DNA of 8,427 nucleotides, taken from contig DNHA01000078.1 in assembly GCA_003486025.1 (NCBI GenBank), positions 1 through 8,427 of the forward strand, written 5' to 3'. Of this stretch, positions 1-5,713 are shown piece after piece. This DNA comes from Micrococcaceae bacterium (lineage in GTDB: Bacteria; Actinomycetota; Actinomycetes; Actinomycetales; Micrococcaceae). The notes beneath the pieces are model-generated. The model saw only the letters and a list, made by a program, of their open reading frames with translations. It searched no databases and was not told where the DNA came from. The translations under genes and the position numbers were made by a program. Each line of letters starts with the position of its first letter. Position 1 is the stretch's first letter.

Positions 1-137
1 TGGTCATTGCGGCGCTCACCTTCGCCATCCGTCTGGCCTCGTTGAAGTTCGGGTGGCGGATTCCGTTGGCGGCCGGACACTGGTATCGCGCCAGCCCGAG
101 CGCTCCGCCGCATGACGGACCGCAGCGGCACTTCTAG
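1..137 (+). CDS. 3' end of a UPF0126/TRIC-type membrane protein gene (partial)
   Basis: The frame that begins at base 3 stays open for 44 codons to a TAG at 135-137; the start lies outside the window. The visible part has a hydrophobic stretch, then a turn with LKFGWRIPLA, then a polar tail rich in proline and histidine. A final helix followed by an R-L-x-x-L-[KR]-F-G-W-R-x-P segment is how I remember the C-termini of the UPF0126/YicG family, whose two repeats fold like trimeric intracellular cation channels. That assignment rests on a short tail and on memory of the family, so it is moderate only. The gene converges on the MFS transporter gene with 6 bp between the two stop codons, leaving no room for a separate terminator. 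Confidence 0.6.
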   Translation, partial: VIAALTFAIRLASLKFGWRIPLAAGHWYRASPSAPPHDGPQRHF

Positions 138-143
138 GTGTTG

Positions 144-1397
144 CTACTGAACGCGTTCGAGCCTGCCCTCGCCCTCGGCACCGGGAGCGGTGTCCTCGAT
201 GGTGCGTGGCGGGTTGATGATAATTGCACCCACCAGCATCACCACGATGCATACACCCAACATCGAGAAGGCCACGCCCCAGGATCCGCTGGCCTGCTGG
301 ACGATGCCAAATAGCATGGGTACAACCGCTGCACCGGCGTAGCCTAGACCTTGCGCAAAACCGGAGAGCACTCCCGAGCCGTAAGTAGTGCGCGAGCGCA
401 GATTCATCATCAACAAGGCGATCGCAAACGTTCCTTGCCCAAGCCCCGCCATGGAGACCCAGAACCAGGTTCCAGAGGTCGGTGAAAGGTAAATCCCCAG
501 GTGGCCCACGATCCAGCAGGCGGTAAAAACGCCCACGGCGATGATCGGGTTTTTTAAGCGCGGAACCCACAGCGGAACCAACAAGCTCACCGGCAGTCCA
601 AGGATCGCGAACAGCGCCAGCATATTGCCGCTGCTGGCTTCGCTGAGCCCCTGGGCGTGAAGATACGGCGGCAGCCAGGTGAAGTAGACGTAGGTCTGTG
701 CGGAGTTCCCGGCAAGGAAAATCGCCAGACCCCAGGCCACCTTGGATTTCCATGGGTTGATCCGTACAATTTCATGCCCACCCACCACTGGCAGTTGAGC
801 CTGAGGAGGCTGCACACGGCGGTCAGCAAATAGCTGCACGATCCAGGGAATCAGCACGATGGAAGAGAGCAGCGCCCAAGAACCGATGGATGTTTTCCAG
901 TTGCCGATATTTGCGAAAGGAACCGAAAATTGCGGGGCCAGCCAGGTGCCGATGGCAATCATCGTGACGTACCCGCTGGTGACCACGCCGATACGATCCG
1001 GAAAGTACTTTTTGACCAAAGGCGGCAGTACCACGTTGCCCATGCCATAACCGGCCAGAGTGACGATGGAAAGCGCCAAGAACGGGTAAACATTTGGCAT
1101 AAATGGACGTGCCAACTGGCCAACGACGGCTAAAGCCACGGAGACGATGAGGGTTCGCTCCAGGCCCCACAGCCGAATCAGCCGGGGAGTCAGCAGTCCG
1201 AAAACGGCAAAGGAAACGGGGGCCAGCATAGCCAGCAGGCCAGTGGTGAATTCGGTGAATTCGATGTCTTGTTGGATCCGGGCCAATAATGGCGGCACCG
1301 AGACGACCGCCGCCCGCAGCGACAAAGCCATCAGCAGAATGCCAAGCAGCGCTCCGATACGACCTTTGAGTCGTTTATTTGCACCATCTGTGGCCAT
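144..1397 (-). CDS. MFS transporter, CynX/NimT family
   Basis: This encodes a 417-residue inner-membrane transporter with about 12 hydrophobic helices, the normal length for the CynX/NimT branch of the major facilitator superfamily. The first helix carries LRAAVVSVPPLLARI (27-41), matching the family's L-R-x-x-x-x-S-V-x-P-L-L pattern. The segment from GYGMGNVVLPPLV (116-128) through FPDRIG (132-137) to TSGYV (140-144) matches its G-N-[VL]-x-[LV]-P-x-x-[IV]-[KR] signature. A polar loop near 195-218 separates the two six-helix halves. Family members are annotated for cyanate or 2-nitroimidazole transport, but the substrate cannot be read from the sequence. The ATG is preceded by a GGGA about 11 nt upstream. 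The start lies 19 nt after the stop of the TetR gene on the same strand, so the two are probably cotranscribed and the transporter is controlled by that regulator. Confidence 0.88.
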   Translation of the reverse strand: MATDGANKRLKGRIGALLGILLMALSLRAAVVSVPPLLARIQQDIEFTEFTTGLLAMLAPVSFAVFGLLTPRLIRLWGLERTLIVSVALAVVGQLARPFMPNVYPFLALSIVTLAGYGMGNVVLPPLVKKYFPDRIGVVTSGYVTMIAIGTWLAPQFSVPFANIGNWKTSIGSWALLSSIVLIPWIVQLFADRRVQPPQAQLPVVGGHEIVRINPWKSKVAWGLAIFLAGNSAQTYVYFTWLPPYLHAQGLSEASSGNMLALFAILGLPVSLLVPLWVPRLKNPIIAVGVFTACWIVGHLGIYLSPTSGTWFWVSMAGLGQGTFAIALLMMNLRSRTTYGSGVLSGFAQGLGYAGAAVVPMLFGIVQQASGSWGVAFSMLGVCIVVMLVGAIIINPPRTIEDTAPGAEGEGRLERVQ

Positions 1398-1416
1398 GTG
1401 ACACGTCCCTGCGAGA

Positions 1417-1971
1417 TTATTCGTTGATTGACTTCAACTTTTTGAGTTGCGGGACTAAGTCTAGTAATTCTTGGAGCCGACCATCAAAAGTACTCTGATA
1501 CCACGAGCCGGGCGTGGCTAAATGAGCATAGAGTCCTTCACCAATCAGGATCACTAAATGAGCTATCGACTGGTCGCCGACCTCGTCCAAGATCAGCTGG
1601 AACCACCGCGAGTGCACATCTTTTAGCATCTCCGAGGCACTGGCGACACCGGCTTGGGCAAGACGTTGTACCGCCACCAAATGCCGGTCCAATTCGGTAT
1701 CAACTTCTGCGGAGGTCTGCACGTAATAAACCGAGGCACCTTCTGGCACTGCACTCATGCGGCTCAGATCCAATTGCACGTGTTCTTCGGTTGATTCAAT
1801 CACCCCGACGGCCAGCGCCTCCTTTGAGGCGAAGTGATAAAGCAGTCCCCCTTTGGATACTCCTGCTCGGCTTGCCGTGGCTTCCAGGGTTGCTGCGCGT
1901 TCACCTTCTTCGCACAGCAGAGAAATATAGGCGTCGAGGCATTTGTTGCGTGCCGCTGGTGGGCGTGCCAT
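1417..1971 (-). CDS. TetR/AcrR-family transcriptional repressor
   Basis: This 184-residue protein has a typical TetR layout. The N-terminal helix-turn-helix spans residues 28-47, from TLEATASRAGVSKGG to LLYHFASKEAL, with the hallmark G-V-S-K-G-x-L-x-Y-H-F recognition helix. An all-helical ligand-binding and dimerisation domain follows from about 60 to 184. The ATG is the best start: AAGGAG lies 4 nt upstream and the N-terminus MARPPAARN is typical. The gene is first in an operon with the CynX/NimT-like transporter and divergent from a QacA-type exporter gene. Divergence plus a palindrome in the shared gap is the usual arrangement for a local, autoregulated efflux repressor that lets go of DNA when it binds a drug-like ligand. 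The ligand is unknown. Confidence is high for the family and moderate for the targets. Confidence 0.93.
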   Translation of the reverse strand: MARPPAARNKCLDAYISLLCEEGERAATLEATASRAGVSKGGLLYHFASKEALAVGVIESTEEHVQLDLSRMSAVPEGASVYYVQTSAEVDTELDRHLVAVQRLAQAGVASASEMLKDVHSRWFQLILDEVGDQSIAHLVILIGEGLYAHLATPGSWYQSTFDGRLQELLDLVPQLKKLKSINE

Positions 1972-2014
1972 TGAACTCCTTCGTAAGACGGTGACGGATT
2001 CAACCTTACATTCG

Positions 2015-2043
2015 ATTGTAACTATACCAACCGGACGGTACAG
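2015..2043 (-). promoter_or_regulatory. Probable promoter of the tetR-MFS operon
   Basis: Reading the minus strand, two -10-like hexamers lie in the gap: TATAGT (plus positions 2021-2026) and TACAAT (2015-2020). Neither has a good -35 at 16-18 nt; the nearest for TACAAT is CTGTAC at 2038-2043. Either choice gives a 5' leader of roughly 35-45 nt before the regulator's ATG. Both boxes fall in or beside the palindromic operator, which fits autorepression. The exact box is uncertain. Confidence 0.4.
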
Positions 2044-2044
2044 T
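2016..2044 (+). promoter_or_regulatory. Predicted sigma-70-type promoter of the QacA-like exporter gene
   Basis: A -35 TTGTAA (2016-2021) and a -10 TACAGT (2039-2044) are separated by exactly 17 nt, each matching 4 of 6 consensus bases. This predicts a transcript start near 2051 and a leader of about 50 nt. The spacer is almost entirely occupied by the palindromic operator, so a bound repressor dimer would block RNA polymerase. The boxes are read by eye. Confidence 0.5.
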
Positions 2045-2046
2045 TA
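2019..2046. promoter_or_regulatory. Palindromic TetR-type operator in the divergent gap
   Basis: A 28-bp imperfect inverted repeat is centred between 2032 and 2033, with 11 of 14 positions paired. The outer arms are TAACT and AGTTA, the inner arms TACC and GGTA, and the core is CCGG. Mismatches fall only at 2024/2041, 2029/2036 and 2030/2035. Size, symmetry and position (over the spacer of the exporter promoter and the start region of the regulator promoter) are as expected for a dimer site of the adjacent TetR protein. Binding is inferred. Confidence 0.7.
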
Positions 2047-2101
2047 TGAGGGCAGGAACAACTCAACCTCACTCAACACGCAATTATTAAAGGCCAATCC
2101 C

Positions 2102-3619
2102 ATGAGCTCACAGATCACCGAACGCACCTTGACTCTGAGTCGTTCGCGCCGCTGGGCCGCTCTAGCAGTACTACTTTTTCCAGTACTCCTAATCTCAGTG
2201 GACAACACCGTACTGTCATTCGCAGTGCCCGCGATCTCGGCTGCCCTGGCCCCGAGCGGGGCGCAGCTGTTGTGGATCATTGATATTTATCCCTTGATCC
2301 TCGCGGGACTCCTGGTACCCATGGGATTTCTAGGTGACCGGATTGGCCGGCGAAAAGTCCTTTTGATTGGTGCCACCGGTTTTGCGGTCATCTCCGCTCT
2401 CGCCGCCTTTGCTACCGACGCGTTCCAACTTGTATTGGCACGCGCACTCTTGGGCGTCTTCGGTGCAATGCTCATGCCTGCCACACTGTCACTGATCCGC
2501 AATATCTTTCCTGACGCGAAAGAGCGCCGCACGGCGATTGCCATCTGGGCGAGCGCCTTTTCCGGCGGCGCTGTGCTCGGCCCTATCGTTGGCGGGATCC
2601 TACTGGAACATTTCTGGTGGGGTTCGGTATTCTTGCTGGCCGTCCCGATGCTGCTTCCACTGCTCGTCGGCGGACTCTTGCTCCTGCCCGAGTCCAAGGA
2701 TCCCAACCCCGGGCGAGTTGATCCATGGTCCATTGTCTTAGTGATCTTCACGCTGCTGCCCTTTGTCTACGCAGTTAAATCGTTCACTACCGAACCTCTC
2801 TACATCGCGGCCAGTGCGTTGTCGCTGGCAATCGTCAGCGGAATCACCTTCGTACGCAGGCAACTGGCCTTGGCAAACCCGATGATCGACGTGCGGCTCT
2901 TTTCAAATGGCGTGTTCTCCGGCGCGTTGACGGTGAATCTCATCGGAGTCTTCTCCCTGGTCGGATTCATTTACTTCGTTTCCCAGCACTTGCAGCTGGT
3001 CGCCGGATACAGTCCGCTTGAGGCAGGGCTGCTCATGACACCCGGGCTCGTCCTGACCATGGCCTTCGGATTGCTCTCGGTGCCGCTGGCCGCACGCTTC
3101 GGCGCGCCGGGCATTATGGTCGGCGGTTTGCTGCTCTCTGCGCTTGCCTACGCTTTAGTGGTCTTTGCAGGATCTTCGGGAGATGTCTTCTGGCTCATGG
3201 CGGCGTTCTGCATCTTGGGCATCGGCGTCGGCATGTCCGAGACCTTGTCTAATGACATGGTGCTCAGTGCAGTGCCCGCGGCGAAGTCCGGAGCCGCCTC
3301 GGCGATCTCCGAGACTGCATATGAGGTTGGTGCGGTGCTCGGCGTGGCAGTGCTCGGAACGATCCTGAACACTGTGTACGCCGCGCAATTGCGGGTTCCC
3401 GAGATCCTCACCGAGGCTGAAGTCCGCTTAGCTGGCGAAACTTTGAGCGGAGCGCATCAAATTGCTCAAGGATTACCTGCCAGCCAGGCACAAGACCTTT
3501 TGGCCTCCGCGGCCCACGCTTTTGACCATGGTGTGCTCATTACCTCGAGCATCGCTGCGGTCTTGGCATTGGTCGCCGCAATCGTGGTTGCTCGAATCAT
3601 CAAACCCGCTACTCGGTGA
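2102..3619 (+). CDS. DHA2-family (QacA/SmvA/LfrA-like) MFS multidrug exporter
   Basis: This 505-residue protein has the length and hydrophobic profile of the 14-helix DHA2 drug:proton antiporters. Residues 31-38 read ISVDNTVL, placing an acidic residue at Asp34 in helix 1, and residues 56-63 read LLWIIDIY, placing Asp61 in helix 2. QacA is known for acidic residues at these same two positions. Motif A is GFLGDRIGRRKVL (75-87). Motif C, the antiporter motif in helix 5, is GGAVLGPIVGG (155-165), followed by an FWWGSVF turn (171-177) typical of this group. The open frame continues upstream to 1943, but the ATG at 2102 is chosen because the protein starts normally there and AAAGG lies 8 nt upstream, whereas the longer form would run back through the promoter and into the tetR gene. 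Expected substrates are lipophilic or cationic toxic compounds; the real one is unknown. No clear terminator follows. Confidence 0.92.
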   Translation: MSSQITERTLTLSRSRRWAALAVLLFPVLLISVDNTVLSFAVPAISAALAPSGAQLLWIIDIYPLILAGLLVPMGFLGDRIGRRKVLLIGATGFAVISALAAFATDAFQLVLARALLGVFGAMLMPATLSLIRNIFPDAKERRTAIAIWASAFSGGAVLGPIVGGILLEHFWWGSVFLLAVPMLLPLLVGGLLLLPESKDPNPGRVDPWSIVLVIFTLLPFVYAVKSFTTEPLYIAASALSLAIVSGITFVRRQLALANPMIDVRLFSNGVFSGALTVNLIGVFSLVGFIYFVSQHLQLVAGYSPLEAGLLMTPGLVLTMAFGLLSVPLAARFGAPGIMVGGLLLSALAYALVVFAGSSGDVFWLMAAFCILGIGVGMSETLSNDMVLSAVPAAKSGAASAISETAYEVGAVLGVAVLGTILNTVYAAQLRVPEILTEAEVRLAGETLSGAHQIAQGLPASQAQDLLASAAHAFDHGVLITSSIAAVLALVAAIVVARIIKPATR

Positions 3620-3667
3620 ACGATTTAAGACACTTTTTGAAAATCTTGATTAATTAGGTCAAAGTTA

Positions 3668-3696
3668 TTCAAAAGTTGCGAAACTCGACGTAGGCT
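3668..3696 (+). promoter_or_regulatory. Predicted promoter of the cold-shock gene
   Basis: TTCAAA (3668-3673) and TAGGCT (3691-3696) are separated by 17 nt. TAGGCT fits the TAnnnT form of actinobacterial -10 boxes. This predicts a transcript start near 3703 and hence the long leader. The AT-rich tract just upstream could act as an UP-like element. The call is by eye. Confidence 0.4.
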
Positions 3697-3860
3697 AGGC
3701 AGTGTAGTTCCAAAGTAATTCGCGAAGAACCCTTTAGAAGTTTGTGAATGTCGATCCGCATGGTTGGCGCGAACCCCTTCTAGACGTGAAGTGAATGACT
3801 TGGCTGCTTCGTTAGATGGAGAAATTTCGGTTTCAAAGTCTCACGTGGATTACAACCAAG

Positions 3861-3881
3861 CTCACCGATAAGAACGGTGAG
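3861..3881 (+). promoter_or_regulatory. Leader hairpin before the cold-shock ribosome binding site
   Basis: CTCACCG (3861-3867) pairs perfectly with CGGTGAG (3875-3881) around the 7-nt loop ATAAGAA. The stem ends 9 nt before the AAAGGA ribosome binding site at 3891-3896. It lacks a following T-run, so it is not a terminator; a role in translation or mRNA stability is inferred. Confidence 0.5.
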
Positions 3882-3908
3882 GAACGTCTGAAAGGACCAA
3901 ATAATATA

Positions 3909-4112
3909 ATGGCAACCGGTATCGTCAAATGGTTTAACGATGAAAAAGGCTTCGGCTTCATCGCTCCAGACAGCGGAGATCCAGACGTCTTTGCTCACTT
4001 CTCCGCCATCCAGACCGAGGGATTCCGTTCCTTGGAAGAGGGCCAGAAGGTCGAGTTCGAAGTAGTTGAGGGCCCTAAGGGTCTTCAGGCAGCGGACATC
4101 CGCGGACTCTAA
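3909..4112 (+). CDS. cspA: Cold-shock protein, CspA family
   Basis: This is a complete single cold-shock domain of 67 residues, the standard size. It opens with [11 protein letters not shown] (1-11). RNP1 is KGFGFI (13-18) and RNP2 is VFAHF (27-31), with the aromatic residues that stack on single-stranded nucleic acid; the Ala in RNP2 where E. coli has Val is common in actinobacterial homologues. Such proteins bind RNA and single-stranded DNA in the cytoplasm and act as RNA chaperones. The ATG at 3909 is fixed by the conserved N-terminus; AAAGGA lies 12 nt upstream, a long spacing. An in-frame ATG at 3816 would add 31 residues foreign to the family. The gene stands alone, with its own promoter and a strong terminator. 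The name is by family, as paralogues elsewhere in the genome are likely. Confidence 0.96.
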   Translation: MATGIVKWFNDEKGFGFIAPDSGDPDVFAHFSAIQTEGFRSLEEGQKVEFEVVEGPKGLQAADIRGL

Positions 4113-4143
4113 AGTTCTACGGCGAATAGCCTACAGACTTTAG
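4109..4143 (+). repeat. Inverted repeat spanning the cspA stop codon
   Basis: CTAAAGT (4109-4115) is the exact complement of ACTTTAG (4137-4143). Inside, GGC (4121-4123) can pair with GCC (4129-4131) around a 5-nt loop. The stem includes the TAA stop at 4110-4112. It lies directly upstream of the terminator hairpin, so the mRNA would end in two consecutive hairpins. A 3' stabilising role is possible but unproven. Confidence 0.4.
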
Positions 4144-4148
4144 CGATC

Positions 4149-4188
4149 ACGTCACCTTCCCAGAATCATCTGGGAAGGTGACGTTTTC
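4149..4188 (+). terminator. Intrinsic terminator of the cold-shock gene
   Basis: A perfect 16-bp stem (4149-4164 paired with 4169-4184) closes on a 4-nt ATCA loop and runs into a short TTTT tract (4184-4187). It starts 36 nt after the cspA stop codon and is the clearest terminator in the window. The minus strand has no matching T-run, so it works mainly for plus-strand transcription. Confidence 0.9.
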
Positions 4189-4214
4189 ACGTTAAACTCC
4201 ACTCACGGAATACT
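4186..4214 (+). promoter_or_regulatory. Possible promoter of the flavin monooxygenase gene
   Basis: TTCACG (4186-4191) and AATACT (4209-4214) lie 17 nt apart, each matching 4 of 6 consensus bases. This would start transcription about 20 nt before the GTG at 4242. An alternative -10, TATACG at 4220-4225, has no good -35. Because a strong terminator lies just upstream, a promoter must exist between 4185 and 4241. Confidence 0.35.
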
Positions 4215-4241
4215 CCCGCTATACGGTGGGTTGTACCGGGT

Positions 4242-5234
4242 GTGAAGCTTTCGATTCTTGATCTTGCCCCGGTTGCTCCTAACAGCACCATCTCCGACTC
4301 ATTTAAATCATCGGTACGACTAGCGCAGCTTGCCGAACGCACCGGTTATGAACGTGTTTGGTACGCCGAACACCACAACATGCCAACCATCGCCTCCAGC
4401 GCGACCTCGCTGCTGATCAGCCACGTAGCCCACCACACCGAAAAAATTCGTTTGGGCTCTGGCGGTGTGATGCTCCCGAACCACTCCCCCTTGGTGATCG
4501 CCGAACAATTTGGCACCTTGGCAGAGATCTTCGGAGATCGCATCGATCTAGGTCTGGGCCGTGCCCCGGGTACGGATATGACCACCCTGCGCGCGCTGCG
4601 CCGCGAACCGTCGGCCTCCGATTCTTTCCCACACGATGTGCTCGAGCTTCAGGCCTACCTGGCAGGTGAATCACGGGTGCCAACGGTGCAAGCAATCCCC
4701 GGCACCGGAACCAACGTTCCGCTCTACATCTTGGGCTCGTCTTTATTTGGCGCACAGCTCGCCGCGCAGTTTGGCTTGCCATATTCCTTCGCCTCGCACT
4801 TCGCCCCGGCGGCGCTGCATCAGACAATAAAGACCTACCGCGAGCAATTCAAGCCGTCCGCTCAGCTGGCCGAACCATATGTGATCGCCGGAGTGGGTGT
4901 GATCGCTGCGGATAGCGCAGCTGATGCCCACGAATTAAAGGTGCAGGCTGAACGCCAACGCGTGTCATCATTCTTGGGCCGAAACGCCAAGAAAGAATTC
5001 ACCGAGGCAGAGCTCGATATGGTGATGACGACCCCGCAGGCCGAGCAGATCTTGGATATGATGCGCTACACCGCCATCGGCACCGGAGAGCAGGTCGCCG
5101 AATACCTTCAGGAATTTGCGGTAAATGCCCAGGCTGATGAACTCATTACCGTGCATAGCCCGTTGCACGAAGAGGATCGCTTGAAGTCGGTCCAGCTCAC
5201 CGCGGATGCCTGCCAGCTAGCTAGCGTGCGCTGA
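4242..5234 (+). CDS. YhbW-type luciferase-like flavin-dependent monooxygenase
   Basis: This 330-residue cytosolic enzyme belongs to the bacterial luciferase-like (LLM) TIM-barrel family. It fits the YhbW/MsnO8 subgroup, whose members are about 330-335 residues. Diagnostic segments are [17 protein letters not shown] (40-56), the flavin-site strand [20 protein letters not shown] (72-91) and [14 protein letters not shown] (99-112). Members use reduced flavin from a separate reductase to activate oxygen; the substrate is unknown for most, including this one. The gene starts with GTG, which gives the usual N-terminus [11 protein letters not shown]; the ribosome binding site is weak (a GGTGGG about 11 nt upstream). 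It is probably monocistronic. Its 3' end overlaps the convergent membrane-protein gene by 14 bp. Confidence 0.93.
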   Translation: MKLSILDLAPVAPNSTISDSFKSSVRLAQLAERTGYERVWYAEHHNMPTIASSATSLLISHVAHHTEKIRLGSGGVMLPNHSPLVIAEQFGTLAEIFGDRIDLGLGRAPGTDMTTLRALRREPSASDSFPHDVLELQAYLAGESRVPTVQAIPGTGTNVPLYILGSSLFGAQLAAQFGLPYSFASHFAPAALHQTIKTYREQFKPSAQLAEPYVIAGVGVIAADSAADAHELKVQAERQRVSSFLGRNAKKEFTEAELDMVMTTPQAEQILDMMRYTAIGTGEQVAEYLQEFAVNAQADELITVHSPLHEEDRLKSVQLTADACQLASVR

Positions 5235-5703
5235 TACTGACCCAACGCTTGCACGCGTACACCAACGCGATGACCAGCGTTACGGTGAGCACGCCTTCGA
5301 CTCCGATATAGGCATAGTGCCATAGTGATCCGCCAGCGGAATTTCCGGCCAGCACCGCATCGGTGCGGACCGAGAGTCCGGGGCGGATCACTGCCGCTTT
5401 AAGCAGCAGCAAGAATCCAGCAATTCCCACGATCCACCACCAGGCACGATCCATGTGGCGTTTGAAGCTTCCTGCCAGCCAGCAGATAAAGAGCAGTATT
5501 TCTACCGCGTTCATGGCGGTGAAAACTAATCGGCCAATCCCCAAGCCCAATGGAATCGTGATTCCCGGCGCGGTGAACTTCAGTGGGGCTTCGATGAAGG
5601 AAATTCCAATGATCATACCCAGCCATAGTGCTGGAATGAGGATTCGGGCGGCGACCGCCCAGGCGGCGGCCCGTGAGACCGCCATTGGTGTGGATGTACT
5701 CAT
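5221..5703 (-). CDS. Small four-helix membrane protein of unknown function
   Basis: This 160-residue protein has four hydrophobic segments near residues 16-36, 55-78, 86-104 and 128-150. Conserved-looking polar motifs lie at FIEAPLKF (36-43), GLGIGRLVF (53-61) and HYAYIGVE (129-136). I recall similar hypothetical membrane proteins with an EAPLKF...[11 protein letters not shown] core across several bacterial phyla, but no function. The ATG at 5703 is preferred because AGAAAG lies just upstream; an in-frame GTG at 5736 would overlap the MFS gene and has no ribosome binding site. It begins 10 bp after the MFS stop on the same strand, so the two are almost certainly one transcription unit. It could assist that transporter, but nothing in the sequence shows this. 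The gene overlaps the flavin monooxygenase gene tail to tail by 14 bp. Confidence 0.82.
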   Translation of the reverse strand: MSTSTPMAVSRAAAWAVAARILIPALWLGMIIGISFIEAPLKFTAPGITIPLGLGIGRLVFTAMNAVEILLFICWLAGSFKRHMDRAWWWIVGIAGFLLLLKAAVIRPGLSVRTDAVLAGNSAGGSLWHYAYIGVEGVLTVTLVIALVYACKRWVSISAR

Positions 5704-5713
5704 GCTTTCTAGG

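Larger units (their letters stand above)
3620..3908 (+). other. Intergenic region and long leader of the cold-shock gene
   Basis: These 289 bp hold no convincing gene. The first part is AT-rich, with the near-duplicates CAAAGTT (3660-3666) and CAAAAGTT (3670-3677) over a predicted promoter. The rest would be a 5' untranslated leader of about 205 nt, unusually long for a 67-residue protein. Long structured leaders are established for E. coli cspA-type genes, where they control mRNA stability and translation by temperature. Similar control here is inferred. I see no intrinsic terminator for the upstream exporter gene. Confidence 0.5.

Noticed and set aside
16..753. A 245-codon open frame on the minus strand inside the CynX/NimT-like gene
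   Set aside because: Its product is Arg-, Gly- and Cys-rich without domain character and it overlaps a well-supported membrane transporter in another frame. It is a GC-driven shadow frame.
1943..2101. N-terminal extension of the QacA-like exporter frame
   Set aside because: The extension would cross the operator, the promoter and the start of tetR, and adds residues not found in the family. The ATG at 2102 has a ribosome binding site and a normal N-terminus.
3721..3786. Two similar stretches, CGCGAAGAACCC (3721-3732) and CGCGAACCCC (3768-3777)
   Set aside because: They match only with gaps and over a short length, so chance similarity is likely without comparative data.
3816..3908. Upstream in-frame ATG that would add 31 residues to the cold-shock protein
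   Set aside because: The added residues are foreign to the family, no ribosome binding site precedes that ATG, and MATGIVKWF is the conserved start.
4417..4827. A 136-codon minus-strand frame inside the flavin monooxygenase gene
   Set aside because: The product is Arg- and Pro-rich and of low complexity, typical of an antisense shadow in GC-rich coding DNA.
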